DNA of 64,000 nucleotides from CG2-30-36-16 sp964372115 (GCA_964372115.1 CAYJPN010000013.1:56565-120564); one strand, 5' to 3'; shown: positions 1 to 10,087, counted from the first letter of the stretch. Notes: generated by a model from the letters alone, not told the origin. A program made the numbers and translations.

Positions 1-923
1 TCTCCGCCGGTGTTAGGGTAATGCCCTTGAGCATCGGGGGGCATTGGTATGCGCACAACTTTAAAAGGTCTGCCGTAACATGTTTGAAAGTTACTCAAGA
101 TATAAGCTAAGTTTGCTTCAATCTGCGGGCCATCGGCAATACCAGCCGGATACTGACCAACAAGCAAAGTTTCCTCATCAAGCAATTTCATATGCATATC
201 AATATGATGAATACCATCGTAGGGTAAAGTATTCATTTTTATATACCTTTTTATGCCCATAAATCGGCGCATCATTGTATCAATTTCAGCTTCGGTCTTT
301 CCGGGGTTTTCATTCAAAATAAGTTTTGAAGAAAAACCGGTCCCGTTTCCATCAGTCATAAAATTGCCGCCTGTTGCTACAAAATTGTATGGCGCGGTTG
401 TCATCTGGTATAAAGGTATGTTTTGATGAGAAGCAAAAATGCCCGGTATTAAATCATCTAACGGACGCGGGCGGTTATAAGTCCAATCAATAATGTACAT
501 ACTATCGGCGTTATTCGAATACACACACCATGGTCCGTAATCCCTAATCCATATTGAGTTGTATTGTGCACTAATAAATCTTAAATTAACGAGCGGAACA
601 CTACCGTTAGTAAGATAATTTTTTACCGTGCTGGAGTCAGAGCACACAATGTAGACCAAACCCTCATCCTGCGCATAATCTACAATTTGTCTTAAAATGC
701 TTGTGTATGATGTCCAGGTAATCATTATACCTTTGAATTCCTCCCATTCAGCCATTGTTCTAACCGGCTTGTTCGGAGGAGAAATAAAACCAGATTCAAA
801 TCTGGGAGCTGTGTAAGTTTGAAGACTTGATTTTTCATGTTCCGTTAGATAGTGCGGAAGGTCTTGTGATATTACTTTTGTTACGAAAAAAAGGGGAAGT
901 AAAAAAAGAAGAAGATTTTTCAT
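1..923 (-). CDS. Secreted peptidylarginine/agmatine deiminase family protein (3' end outside window)
   Basis: The reading frame opens at the ATG at 923 and stays open for 307 codons to the window edge, so the C-terminus is missing. Residues 1-19 form a signal peptide (MKNLLLFLLPLFFVTKVIS). Then come hallmarks of the PAD_porph/agmatine deiminase fold: EWEEFKGIMITW (residues 59-70), WIRDYGPW with D128, ATGGNFMTDG (183-192) and HHIDMHMK with H240 and D242. D128, H240 and D242 align with the Asp, His and Asp catalytic residues of the family; the catalytic Cys would lie beyond the edge. Family enzymes hydrolyse guanidino groups of agmatine or peptidyl-arginine. The signal peptide favours an exported enzyme over the usual cytosolic agmatine deiminase. 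Whether a T9SS domain follows cannot be seen. No neighbour suggests a pathway. Confidence 0.85.
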   Translation of the reverse strand, partial: MKNLLLFLLPLFFVTKVISQDLPHYLTEHEKSSLQTYTAPRFESGFISPPNKPVRTMAEWEEFKGIMITWTSYTSILRQIVDYAQDEGLVYIVCSDSSTVKNYLTNGSVPLVNLRFISAQYNSIWIRDYGPWCVYSNNADSMYIIDWTYNRPRPLDDLIPGIFASHQNIPLYQMTTAPYNFVATGGNFMTDGNGTGFSSKLILNENPGKTEAEIDTMMRRFMGIKRYIKMNTLPYDGIHHIDMHMKLLDEETLLVGQYPAGIADGPQIEANLAYILSNFQTCYGRPFKVVRIPMPPDAQGHYPNTGG

Positions 924-1081
924 AATTTTATAAAGTTTATAGAATGCATTGATGCTTTTTGAGTAATTCTAAATATAATCTGCAAAATAGTTATAAATCC
1001 TTTTGCACAAAATAGTTATTTTTTATAATAGTATCAGGTTCTCAATTTTTTAACTATTTTTTCGATAATAGGATAGTTGGA

Positions 1082-1089
1082 TATGTTTG
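1082..1089 (+). promoter_or_regulatory. Putative Bacteroidota-type -7 element (TATGTTTG)
   Basis: TATGTTTG matches the TAnnTTTG -7 consensus and lies 22 bases before the kinase start at 1112. No convincing -33 TTG is seen at the usual spacing, so this is only a candidate. Confidence 0.25.
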
Positions 1090-1111
1090 CCCCATTTTAA
1101 TAATCGTTAAT

Positions 1112-4100
1112 ATGAATTTGAAAATAATATTTATATTTTTTTTCTTTGTTAATCCTCTGTTGGGACGTTTTCAAGGTTCTGAAAACGCCGCCGGAAAAAT
1201 TGACACACCAAAGCCGATTGTTGAAAATCTTATCAAGTCACTTCTTAAAGAAACCAATGACACATCAAAAATAAAGCTCCTAAATCAAATTTCATGGAAT
1301 TATAACCCTTCTCAACCTGATGAGGCTATCGTATTCGGAGATTCAGCTCTTTCATTTGCAAAAAGTATAGGATGGAAAAAAGGAGAGGCGGAGGCATTGT
1401 TGAACATTGGGGATGCTTATCGTTACAAAGGCGACATTAAAAACTCTCTTATTTTTTATAAAAGTGCTTTGGAAGTTTTTAATGTACTAAATGATAAAGC
1501 CGGTTTAGCCAATTCATTTGCCTCTATTGCAAACGATTATTTTGCAATCTCGGACTTTCCAAAATCTCTTGAGAACGCTAACCGCGCGCTAAAATTATTT
1601 ATTGAAATAGACGATATAAAAGGGATGGCGAAAATTTATGGTTATATGGCTATTATTTATTCAACTCTAAAACAATATAAAAACGCGCTCGAATATTTTA
1701 ATAATTCGTTAAAAATTTGTGAAAAACTTGATGACAGCAGCAGCATTTCCATACAGTTAGGAAATATCGGTTTAGCTTATTCGGATTCGAAAGAATACAA
1801 AAAGGCTCTTCCTTTTTTTGAACGCGCCCTCAAAATTGCAGATAAAATAGGTGATCTTTTTAACTATTCGCTCATAATTGGAAACGAAGGATTGGCTTAT
1901 ACCGAATTGGGTAATTACTCAGAAGCAAGACGCTGTTTTTATATTTCCTTAAAATATGCTATGCAAATTAATGACGAATACGGCATTGCATACCAAACCG
2001 GAAACATCGGTAAGTTAAAACTAAAGATGGCTGAAGATAATAAACAAAACAAGGATACAGCAAAAAATAAAAAAACATTAAACGAAGCAATTGGTCTCTT
2101 AAAAAAATCTATTGAAAAATTTAAAAAATTAGGGGTAAAAGATGAACAAAAAAATGTTATGTTTGTTTTATCGGATGCTTATAAGTTAGCCAAGCAATAT
2201 AAACAAGCATTTGAAACTTATTCCGAAGCCCACAAACTTCAAGACTCAATTTTCTCCGACAGAAATAAAAAACTTATTGCCGAATTAGAAATACAACAAC
2301 AATTAGAGCTTAAAGCAAAAGAAATTGAGTTGTTAAACAACGAAAAACAATATCAGACCATTTATAACAAAGCATCTGTTGCTCTGGCTATAGTTCTACT
2401 TCTCATTTCCGGCTATATATTGTATTCATATATAAAAAAGAGAAAAGATAACCTTCTCCTCATTGAAAATATCAGGATTAGAAAAGCCGCAGAAGAAGCA
2501 TTAAAAAATAATGAAATTGAACTTGAAAAATACCAGGCTCATCTGGAGTGGCTTGTTAATGAAAGAACAAAAAACTTAGAATCAGAAATTTTAGAAAGAT
2601 CGAAAGTAGAAAAGGCGCTTAAAGAGAGTGAAGAAAAATACAGAACTATTTTGGAGTTTGCAGTTGATGCATTTTTCCAGGGTGATTTAGAGGGCAATTT
2701 AGTAAAGGTAAACACAAAAGCTATTGAACTCACCGGTTATCCAAGAGATGAACTTTTAGGTTTAAATATATCTCAATTATTTCCTACCAGTATATTAAAT
2801 GAAAAACCCCTCAGGTACGATTTGCTTCAACAGGGAGAAACAGTTATAACCGAAAGGGAGATCCTCACAAAAAACGGCAAAAGACTTTTCATAGAAATGA
2901 ATTCAAAAAAAATGCCGGATGGAACATTTCAATCGTTTTTTAGAGATATAACAGAACGCAAAACTGCCGAGGAAATATTAAAAAGAACAGAGGAGCAGCA
3001 ATCATTAATTCTCCAATCCTTACCGATGGTATTTTATACAACAGATGCGACAGTTGAATTAAATACAAATTGGATAAGTGAACAGGTTGAGATGATAACA
3101 GGATTTTTGCCAAAAGATTTTACTGAAAACAGCGAGTTCTGGAATAAAAGAATTCACCCCGACGATAGGGAAGATACACTGCATGAATACAACAAAGTTT
3201 TTTCGGACGGATCAACTGTCTCGGAATACAGATGGAAATGTGCGGATGGTAATTACAGGTGGTTCTCGGATAGAACAGTATTAGTAAATGACGAACATGG
3301 GTCGCCTCATGTAGTTGTAGGAATGTGGCTCGATATATCGGAAAGGAAACAATCAGAAGAAACAATATTGGCGAGCGAAGAACGCTTTAGACTTATTTCA
3401 AATTTAACATCCGATTATCTTTTCTCTACCATAATAACTGAAGATGGAACCGCAGAACCTAATTGGGTGATGGGCGCTTTTGAAAACATTACTGGCTACA
3501 GATTTGACGAATATAAAAAAATCGGTGGTTGGAGAAAGGTTGTCCATCCGGATGACATAGAAAAAGATAACCTCGACTTTAAGAAGCTTTTTACAAATGA
3601 AAGGGTGGTAAGCGAAATACGGACCACCCATAAAAACGGAAATATTATTTGGCTGCGAACATATGCACAGCCAATCTGGGATAAAAAAGCTAACAAACTT
3701 GTAGGTGTTTACGGCGCTGCGCAGGACATTACCAAACGGAAGCGCGCAGAGGAGTTACTAATAGAATCGGAAACTAAATTCCGCAAAATTGCTGAAGGTA
3801 CAAAAGCTATACTCTTTAATACAAGTACACGCGGACAGTTCACCTATGCAAATCAGGCAGCATCCGAAATTTTAGGTATTGAGAATAAAAAACTAATAGG
3901 TAAATTTTATCTTCAGTTTGTTTATCCGGTGGATAGAGCAATGGTTCACTCCTATTTTCAAAATCAAATAAAAAATAATGAGAAAGACCGCAGTTTAGAT
4001 TTTAGATATATAAACACATCCGGCAATGTGGGCTGGTTAAGTTTTTTGGTAAACACACTTTATAAAGATGGCAAAGTAGTCGGTCTTACAGGTGTTGCTC

Positions 4101-6349
4101 AAGAGATTACTGAAAGAAAACAAACCGAAGATGCATTGAGAAAATCAGAAACCCAGTACCGAAATCTTTTTGAAACTGCAAACGATGCGATAATTATATT
4201 CGAACCTGAATCTGAAATAATTTTGGAAGCAAACTCAAAAGCATGCCAGGTTTACGACTTCAAAAAAGAGGAATTTATTGGTCTAAGCTTAAAAAAACTG
4301 ACTCTTGATCTTGAATCCGAAGAACAGCAAGTTGCCATGACTATGAAAAATAAAGGCAACAAAAATTTTGAAACAAGGCAGTATACGCGCACCGGCAAAA
4401 TAATTCATTTTCTTATCAACGCTTCTACTATCGAATACAATGGTATAACCGCAATTTTTTCAATAAACCACGACATTACCGAGCGTAAAATTGCGGAAGA
4501 AAAATTACTTGCCTCCGAACTTCAATTTCGCTCGGTTTGGGAAAGCTCTACTGACGGTATGCGAATTACCGATGAACATGGTATTATGATTATGGTTAAC
4601 AATGCTTTTTGTAAGCTTGTTGAAATGGAAAAGTCACAACTTGAAGGAAGACCGTTAGGAGTTATATATAAAACGGAAAATAGAGAGCATATTTCCGAAA
4701 TGCACAAAATACGGCTTTTAACAAAAACGGTGGAACTTCATTTTGAAAGAGAGCTGACGCTGTTTAATAATAAAAAATATTGGTTTGATGTTACCAACTC
4801 ATACCTTGAAATTGAAAACCAGCCGATAATGTTATTGGGTATATTCAGAGATATTACCGAAAGAAAAATATCCGAATTCGAATTAAAAAAACTTTCAGAA
4901 GCAGTTGAACAAAGCCCTGCATCGGTGCTTATGACCGACATTGACGGAACAATTCAATACGTGAATAAATCTTTTTCCGATATTTCCGAGTATAGTTTTG
5001 ATGAGGTAATTGGTAAAAACTCCGATATGTTCTCATCGGATTACAACCCGAAAGATCAAAAGAAACAGCTTTGGGAAACTGTTCTTGCCGGCAATGCATG
5101 GCGAGGTGAATTTTTAAACAAAAAAAAGAGCGGCAAACTCTACTGGGAAAATGTTACGATAAAAGCCGTAAAAGACAAAGATGGAAAAATAATAAGCATA
5201 TTGTTCGTAAAAGAGGATATTACTCATAAGAAAAAGGCAGAACAGGAAATACAACTTCTCGCGCACTCAATAGAAAGTATTAGCGAAGGCGTTTCAATTA
5301 CCGATGTAGACGATCAGATTTTATTTGTGAATGACGCATTTGTAAGAATATACGGTTACGATAGACAGGAATTGATTGGAAACAATATACGGATAATTCG
5401 CCGGTTTGATGAAACGTCCGATGAAATGACCCAAATAATTAGCGGCACAATGAGAGGTGGTTGGAAGGGTGAAATAGTAAATAAAAGAAAAGACGGCTCC
5501 TTATTCCCGGTGTACTTATCAACTTCCGTTGTAAAAGACCACAATGGAATTCCTATAGCCCTCATTGGTGTTGCTACGGATATTACCGAAACAAAAAAAG
5601 CACGCGAAGAATTGGTGCTTGCAAAGGAGCGGGCAGAAAAAGCAAATACACTTAAAACAGAATTCCTGGCGCAAATGTCGCACGAAATAAGATCGCCGAT
5701 GAATGTGACTTTAAGTTTTGCAACCCTTATCAGAGATGAGCTTGAGGAGTCTTTAACACCCGAATTAATCGAATGTTTTAAAGGAATTGATTATGCCGGA
5801 AAACGACTTATCCGCACAGTAGATTTAATACTGAATATGTCCGAGGTTCAACTTGGTACATACGAGCCAACTTGGTCGGATATTGATTTAGTTGGAGATA
5901 TATTAGATAATGTGCACATCGAATACATCAGTCTTGCAAAAAGAAAAGGGCTTGAGTTTAATTTTATAACAAGCATAAAGAGCGCACAGGTTTATGCCGA
6001 TCAGAATAGTCTGAACCAGATATTTGTAAACCTTGTAGATAATGCCATTAAATATACTAACTCGGGGAAGGTTGAAATTATAGTCAACACTGATGATAAA
6101 AATAATTATTGTGTAACTATTGCCGATACCGGTATTGGAATTTCCGAAGATTTTAAGAAAAACATTTTCGAACCTTTTATGCAGGAAGAACGGGGCTACT
6201 CACGAAGGTTTGAGGGTAACGGGCTCGGGTTAGCGCTTGTAAAAAAATATTGCGATATGAATAATGCAAGAATTAATATTGAATCGGAAAAAGGAAAAGG
6301 GAGCAAATTTATAGTTACATTTAATTCAACTTTGCACAAATTGCAATAA
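1112..6349 (+). CDS. TPR / eight-PAS sensor histidine kinase
   Basis: A 1745-residue membrane sensor kinase. A signal peptide (about 1-20) precedes a block of TPR repeats (about 75-390) predicted to be periplasmic. One transmembrane helix follows (about 420-441), then a short coiled coil. Eight consecutive PAS domains follow, at roughly 508-616, 629-750, 756-876, 887-1003, 1013-1126, 1135-1251, 1261-1371 and 1382-1493. Each ends in a DITERK-like PAC motif. The kinase core has H1524 in MSHEIRSPMN, an N-box NLVDNAIKY (about 1640), DTGIGIS, and GNGLGLAL. It should autophosphorylate H1524 and pass phosphate to an unlinked response regulator. No receiver domain is fused and none is encoded nearby. 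The size and PAS number are unusual. The ligand is unknown. Confidence 0.93.
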   Translation: MNLKIIFIFFFFVNPLLGRFQGSENAAGKIDTPKPIVENLIKSLLKETNDTSKIKLLNQISWNYNPSQPDEAIVFGDSALSFAKSIGWKKGEAEALLNIGDAYRYKGDIKNSLIFYKSALEVFNVLNDKAGLANSFASIANDYFAISDFPKSLENANRALKLFIEIDDIKGMAKIYGYMAIIYSTLKQYKNALEYFNNSLKICEKLDDSSSISIQLGNIGLAYSDSKEYKKALPFFERALKIADKIGDLFNYSLIIGNEGLAYTELGNYSEARRCFYISLKYAMQINDEYGIAYQTGNIGKLKLKMAEDNKQNKDTAKNKKTLNEAIGLLKKSIEKFKKLGVKDEQKNVMFVLSDAYKLAKQYKQAFETYSEAHKLQDSIFSDRNKKLIAELEIQQQLELKAKEIELLNNEKQYQTIYNKASVALAIVLLLISGYILYSYIKKRKDNLLLIENIRIRKAAEEALKNNEIELEKYQAHLEWLVNERTKNLESEILERSKVEKALKESEEKYRTILEFAVDAFFQGDLEGNLVKVNTKAIELTGYPRDELLGLNISQLFPTSILNEKPLRYDLLQQGETVITEREILTKNGKRLFIEMNSKKMPDGTFQSFFRDITERKTAEEILKRTEEQQSLILQSLPMVFYTTDATVELNTNWISEQVEMITGFLPKDFTENSEFWNKRIHPDDREDTLHEYNKVFSDGSTVSEYRWKCADGNYRWFSDRTVLVNDEHGSPHVVVGMWLDISERKQSEETILASEERFRLISNLTSDYLFSTIITEDGTAEPNWVMGAFENITGYRFDEYKKIGGWRKVVHPDDIEKDNLDFKKLFTNERVVSEIRTTHKNGNIIWLRTYAQPIWDKKANKLVGVYGAAQDITKRKRAEELLIESETKFRKIAEGTKAILFNTSTRGQFTYANQAASEILGIENKKLIGKFYLQFVYPVDRAMVHSYFQNQIKNNEKDRSLDFRYINTSGNVGWLSFLVNTLYKDGKVVGLTGVAQEITERKQTEDALRKSETQYRNLFETANDAIIIFEPESEIILEANSKACQVYDFKKEEFIGLSLKKLTLDLESEEQQVAMTMKNKGNKNFETRQYTRTGKIIHFLINASTIEYNGITAIFSINHDITERKIAEEKLLASELQFRSVWESSTDGMRITDEHGIMIMVNNAFCKLVEMEKSQLEGRPLGVIYKTENREHISEMHKIRLLTKTVELHFERELTLFNNKKYWFDVTNSYLEIENQPIMLLGIFRDITERKISEFELKKLSEAVEQSPASVLMTDIDGTIQYVNKSFSDISEYSFDEVIGKNSDMFSSDYNPKDQKKQLWETVLAGNAWRGEFLNKKKSGKLYWENVTIKAVKDKDGKIISILFVKEDITHKKKAEQEIQLLAHSIESISEGVSITDVDDQILFVNDAFVRIYGYDRQELIGNNIRIIRRFDETSDEMTQIISGTMRGGWKGEIVNKRKDGSLFPVYLSTSVVKDHNGIPIALIGVATDITETKKAREELVLAKERAEKANTLKTEFLAQMSHEIRSPMNVTLSFATLIRDELEESLTPELIECFKGIDYAGKRLIRTVDLILNMSEVQLGTYEPTWSDIDLVGDILDNVHIEYISLAKRKGLEFNFITSIKSAQVYADQNSLNQIFVNLVDNAIKYTNSGKVEIIVNTDDKNNYCVTIADTGIGISEDFKKNIFEPFMQEERGYSRRFEGNGLGLALVKKYCDMNNARINIESEKGKGSKFIVTFNSTLHKLQ

Positions 6350-6396
6350 GCAGTTTTTAAAACATGAAGAAATCTTCTCAAAGTATTCCAATATTT

Positions 6397-6437
6397 TAGA
6401 GGCTGTTTCAAAACTAACTATTAAGAAACAGCCTCTA
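6397..6437. terminator. Bidirectional terminator hairpin
   Basis: A perfect 13-bp inverted repeat (6397-6409 and 6425-6437, arm TAGAGGCTGTTTC) with a 15-base loop sits between the convergent kinase and S46 peptidase genes. Both sides are followed by AT-rich sequence. Confidence 0.75.
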
Positions 6438-6444
6438 TTATATA

Positions 6445-8589
6445 TTAGTGTTTAACACCTATTTCATCAAGTATAAATCCGGCATTACCGAACTTTTCAG
6501 TTATAAAAAGCACATATCGTATGTCAACCGAAATTACTCTTTGTAATTCCGCATCATATTGCCAATCGCTAATCATAGCTTCATAGTTACCGTCAAAAGC
6601 CAAACCTATCAATTCTCCCCTAGCGTTCATTACAGGGCTACCGCTGTTACCTCCGGTTATATCACCCATATGAGTAAAGGCAACGGGAACTTGTTCAAGA
6701 TCGGGATCAGCATAGTTTCCGAAATCATGTTTGTTATATAATTCATGCAGCCGGTCGGGTACATCAAAAGGGTCTTCGTTTTTTTCTTTCTGAATGACGC
6801 CGCGCAGTGTTGTAAAAGGGTAATACCAAACAGCATCCGCCGGCGAATACCCGCGTACATTTCCATAAGTAAACCTCATTGTGCCGTTGGCATCGGGATA
6901 CATTGTGCTCCCCTTCCATTCGTATAAGGCGTCCAGATATATTTTCCTAATCGAGATAACTCCTGCACTAAAATACTCTCCTTGAGTTGCCGTTTCTTCC
7001 AATTCAGGATACAATGCCGCAGCCATTTTTATAAACGGATCGTTGAGAGCTTCTAATTCTGCCGAAGTTTTTCCAACAATTGAAGCTGCGAATTCAGGAT
7101 CGGACATCTTGGAATTTTGCCAATATTCTTCAACAATTGCCTCCGGTGTTTTTTCAGATTCTATAACATATGCCAACCCATTAATTTTTTGGTTAGCTGG
7201 AAGAGCTTTTGCCATTCTAATTGCCCGACTCATCATTGCCTTATCAACAGGTTCAAAATAATTTGCAAAGGCAAACGGAATTTGTTCCTTCACCCTATCG
7301 AGCGTTGCACCCGTTATACCAGGCTGTCTTTCTTTTTCTGGTTTTTCAATTTCTTTGACGAGGTTGTAAATCTGTATCGCGGTGCTCAAAGGTGTTCCGG
7401 CAAGTCCACCGAACAAACCGAGTATATTATTTTTATCTTTGGTTTTTTCAAGAACATCATAATACTTTTTTTCATCGCTATAGATAGAGCCGTACTTTAC
7501 TTTTCGTTCAGCATTTTTATCAACCCAATTTATAAATTCTTTTTCGAAGTCTATTTTTTTCTGAAGATAATTTGTTTTTATCATTCCTTCTAATTTGCCT
7601 TCAAAATTCTTCCGCGTATTTGAGAGTCCGTATCGCAAAGAAGCAACTTTTATTCTTCCTTCTTCAGAATTTTTTGTAAGCTCATCCATTATTCCGATAA
7701 TCTCATTAAAATTCTTTATTGCAAACGGATAATTTTCGTTCATGTTCCAGTCAACAGAGGTAGATGATCTGTATCGTGTGGTAAACCCGGGGAACCCGAT
7801 AATAAAAGTAATGTCACCGTCATCAAGGTCTGTCTTTGATACACGTAACCAAACTTTTGGTTTATAGGGAATGTTTTCAGCATTAAATTCACGTCCTGTT
7901 CCATCGGGGGCACAATAAACACGCATAAAAGTAAAATCACCGGTATGTCGCGGCCACATCCAATTATCCGTATCGCCGCCAAATTTTCCAATTGATTCCG
8001 GAGGCGCATACGTTAATCTAACATCCTTGAAGGTACGGTAAACAAAAAGATAATATTCCTTACCGTTGTACATTTCAGATACAAGAGCCTGGATATCAGG
8101 TTTACCCTCTTCAAGTTTATCGGTCATTACTTGAATTGTTTCATTTATTTTTTTTGATCTCTCCTGGGGATCAGCGGCATCTTTTACAGATGATGTTATT
8201 TCATTTGTTACGTCTTTCATTTCTAGTAATAGACGGGCGACATAACCGGGCGCTTGAATTTCATCAGTCCGGGTTTTCGCGAGAAACCCATTCTTCAAAT
8301 AATCGTTTTTTTCAGATGAAGCACGCTGAATTGCAGTATATGCTACATGATGGTTGGTAACAATTAATCCTTCCGGTGAAACAAATGACGCCGTGCCCCC
8401 GCCAAGTTGAATAACTGCATTGTACAATGCAGGTTTTTGTGGATTATAAATATCGTCTACCCCTATTTCTAACCCCTTGTTTTCAAGATCAAGATTTTTT
8501 ATCTGATTTAGCATCCACATCCCTTCCTGGGAGTAAATGCTGCCGACAGATAAAAGAACAAATAGCGCAACAGAAAATAATCTTTTCAT
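6445..8589 (-). CDS. S46 family dipeptidyl-peptidase (DPP7-like)
   Basis: A 714-residue S46 serine exopeptidase with a signal peptide (1-20) that releases dipeptides from oligopeptides in the periplasm. The chymotrypsin-like triad is visible: VTNHHVA (H80/H81), Asp in GGDTDNWMWPRHTGDF, and S649 in TGGNSGSP. The residue 18 positions after the catalytic Ser is G667 (in AFDGNYEAM). In this family that site is Gly in DPP7, which prefers hydrophobic P1 residues, and Arg in DPP11, which prefers Asp/Glu, so DPP7-like specificity is inferred. The length is typical for the family. The start is supported by AAAGGTGG about 5 bases upstream of the ATG. The gene appears monocistronic. It probably serves amino-acid scavenging from peptides. 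Confidence 0.93.
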   Translation of the reverse strand: MKRLFSVALFVLLSVGSIYSQEGMWMLNQIKNLDLENKGLEIGVDDIYNPQKPALYNAVIQLGGGTASFVSPEGLIVTNHHVAYTAIQRASSEKNDYLKNGFLAKTRTDEIQAPGYVARLLLEMKDVTNEITSSVKDAADPQERSKKINETIQVMTDKLEEGKPDIQALVSEMYNGKEYYLFVYRTFKDVRLTYAPPESIGKFGGDTDNWMWPRHTGDFTFMRVYCAPDGTGREFNAENIPYKPKVWLRVSKTDLDDGDITFIIGFPGFTTRYRSSTSVDWNMNENYPFAIKNFNEIIGIMDELTKNSEEGRIKVASLRYGLSNTRKNFEGKLEGMIKTNYLQKKIDFEKEFINWVDKNAERKVKYGSIYSDEKKYYDVLEKTKDKNNILGLFGGLAGTPLSTAIQIYNLVKEIEKPEKERQPGITGATLDRVKEQIPFAFANYFEPVDKAMMSRAIRMAKALPANQKINGLAYVIESEKTPEAIVEEYWQNSKMSDPEFAASIVGKTSAELEALNDPFIKMAAALYPELEETATQGEYFSAGVISIRKIYLDALYEWKGSTMYPDANGTMRFTYGNVRGYSPADAVWYYPFTTLRGVIQKEKNEDPFDVPDRLHELYNKHDFGNYADPDLEQVPVAFTHMGDITGGNSGSPVMNARGELIGLAFDGNYEAMISDWQYDAELQRVISVDIRYVLFITEKFGNAGFILDEIGVKH

Positions 8590-8833
8590 TCGACCACCTT
8601 TTATTAAAAAAATTTATGGAAAATATTACAGAATATTTACTTATATAAACTCTTTTATTTGAGTGCTAAATATTCATTACAGAAGACTAATATTAATGAT
8701 GAGAGGCAACGTTTTATTTTGCTTACAAGCAGTTTTATATCAATACCGGAATGTTAATTTCCGGGAACCGAAAACAAATTTAATCCTCCAGCCCCCGTTA
8801 ATGCTGATTAGTATTAGTAAGTATATTGTTGTT

Positions 8834-8841
8834 TATATTTG
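8834..8841 (+). promoter_or_regulatory. Putative -7 element (TATATTTG)
   Basis: TATATTTG matches TAnnTTTG and lies 39 bases before the methyltransferase start, in the 291-bp divergent gap 8590-8880. Nothing else is recognised in that gap. Confidence 0.28.
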
Positions 8842-8880
8842 TTTTTTTAGATTCATGAATTAAAAATTAAGCAGTAGATT

Positions 8881-10059
8881 ATGTTCGAATATCAAAATAC
8901 AAGCAGATTTTTTGCAATGGTTACCGGTAAAATGGAAGATATGTGCGAAGAGGAAATTTTAGAGCTTGGCGGTACCGGTTGTGAAAAAACATACCGTGGA
9001 GTTTATTTTAATGCCGACAAAGAAACTTTATACAGAATAAATTACAAATCGAGGTTGTTAACAAGAGTTCTGGCTCCCCTTGTTAGTTTCAAATGCCGCA
9101 ATTCTCACGATTTAATGATGATGGCGTCGAAAATAGAATGGGAAACAATGTTATCATTAAACCAAACGTTTGCAATAACAGCCTCAATTGCTAATAGTAA
9201 AGGTTTTACAAATTCACTTTATGCCGCACAATGTTTAAAAGATGGTATTGCAGATTATTTTAGAGATAAATTCGGAAGACGCCCGGATGTAAAAAAAGAC
9301 GCACCGGATGTGCGATTTAACATACGCATTGACGGTATGGACGGAACCATAAGTATTGATACTTCGGGTGAATCATTACATAAAAGAGGTTATAGATTAT
9401 TGAGCGGTGAGGCGCCAATGCAGGAAACTCTTGCTGCTGCAATCATCAGACTGAGTAGATGGAATGGAGAGCTGCCGCTTTGGGATCCAATGTGCGGTTC
9501 CGGTACTCTTTTATGTGAAGCATTAATGCACTACTGCCGAATACCCGCGCAATTTCTTAGAACAAATTTTGGATTTATGCATACACCCGATTACGACAGC
9601 GGAGTTTGGATAAAAATAAAATCGGAAATTGATAGTGAAATGAGAGAGTTGCCATCGGGAATAATAAAGGGAAGCGACAATTCGGATGAGGCTATTGCAA
9701 TAACAAAAAGTAATATCAGCCGCCTGCCGAACAGCGAAAATATTGAACTTAAACAATCGGCTTTTCAGGAAGTGGAAGAATTTTCTGACGGGATAATTAT
9801 AACAAATCCACCGTACGGCATTCGTCTCGGGAACGCTGCCGATGTACAAATATTATTTAAGGAACTTGGTGATTTTTTAAAACAGAAATGCAGCGGAACA
9901 TCGGCGTATATTTATATAGGAGATACCGAATTGAGAAAACACATCGGATTAAAACCAACAAAAAAATATCCGCTAAATAATGCAAAATTAGAAGGACAGC
10001 TTTTAAAAATAGATATTTATTCAGGCAGTAAAAAGAAGAAATACCAAAACGATAATTAA
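8881..10059 (+). CDS. THUMP domain class I SAM-dependent RNA methyltransferase (RlmL N-domain/YpsC family)
   Basis: A 392-residue cytoplasmic protein. The N-terminal part (about 45-165) fits a THUMP RNA-binding domain. It is followed by a Rossmann methyltransferase with the SAM-loop motif DPMCGSGTLLCEA (about 202-214) and the catalytic NPPYG motif (about 309-313) of N2-guanine or N6-adenine methyltransferases. Family members such as the N-terminal half of E. coli RlmL make m2G2445 in 23S rRNA, so a 23S rRNA guanine-N2 activity is the best guess. Many databases still label this family 'putative DNA methylase'. It lacks the C-terminal RlmK-like half of E. coli RlmL. It stands alone between oppositely oriented genes. 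Confidence 0.88.
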   Translation: MFEYQNTSRFFAMVTGKMEDMCEEEILELGGTGCEKTYRGVYFNADKETLYRINYKSRLLTRVLAPLVSFKCRNSHDLMMMASKIEWETMLSLNQTFAITASIANSKGFTNSLYAAQCLKDGIADYFRDKFGRRPDVKKDAPDVRFNIRIDGMDGTISIDTSGESLHKRGYRLLSGEAPMQETLAAAIIRLSRWNGELPLWDPMCGSGTLLCEALMHYCRIPAQFLRTNFGFMHTPDYDSGVWIKIKSEIDSEMRELPSGIIKGSDNSDEAIAITKSNISRLPNSENIELKQSAFQEVEEFSDGIIITNPPYGIRLGNAADVQILFKELGDFLKQKCSGTSAYIYIGDTELRKHIGLKPTKKYPLNNAKLEGQLLKIDIYSGSKKKKYQNDN

Positions 10060-10087
10060 CTCGCCCTAATTAAAATCCCAGAAATTT

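Noticed and set aside
7117..7593. 158-codon plus-strand frame inside the S46 peptidase gene
   Set aside because: It is antisense to a well-supported enzyme and its Phe/Ile-rich sequence has no domain features.
9523..9849. 108-codon minus-strand frame inside the methyltransferase gene
   Set aside because: It is antisense to conserved SAM-binding motifs and has no start signal.
8881..10059. DNA adenine methylase of a restriction system
   Set aside because: The NPPY motif alone suggests this, but the THUMP domain places it with rRNA methyltransferases, and no restriction gene is present.
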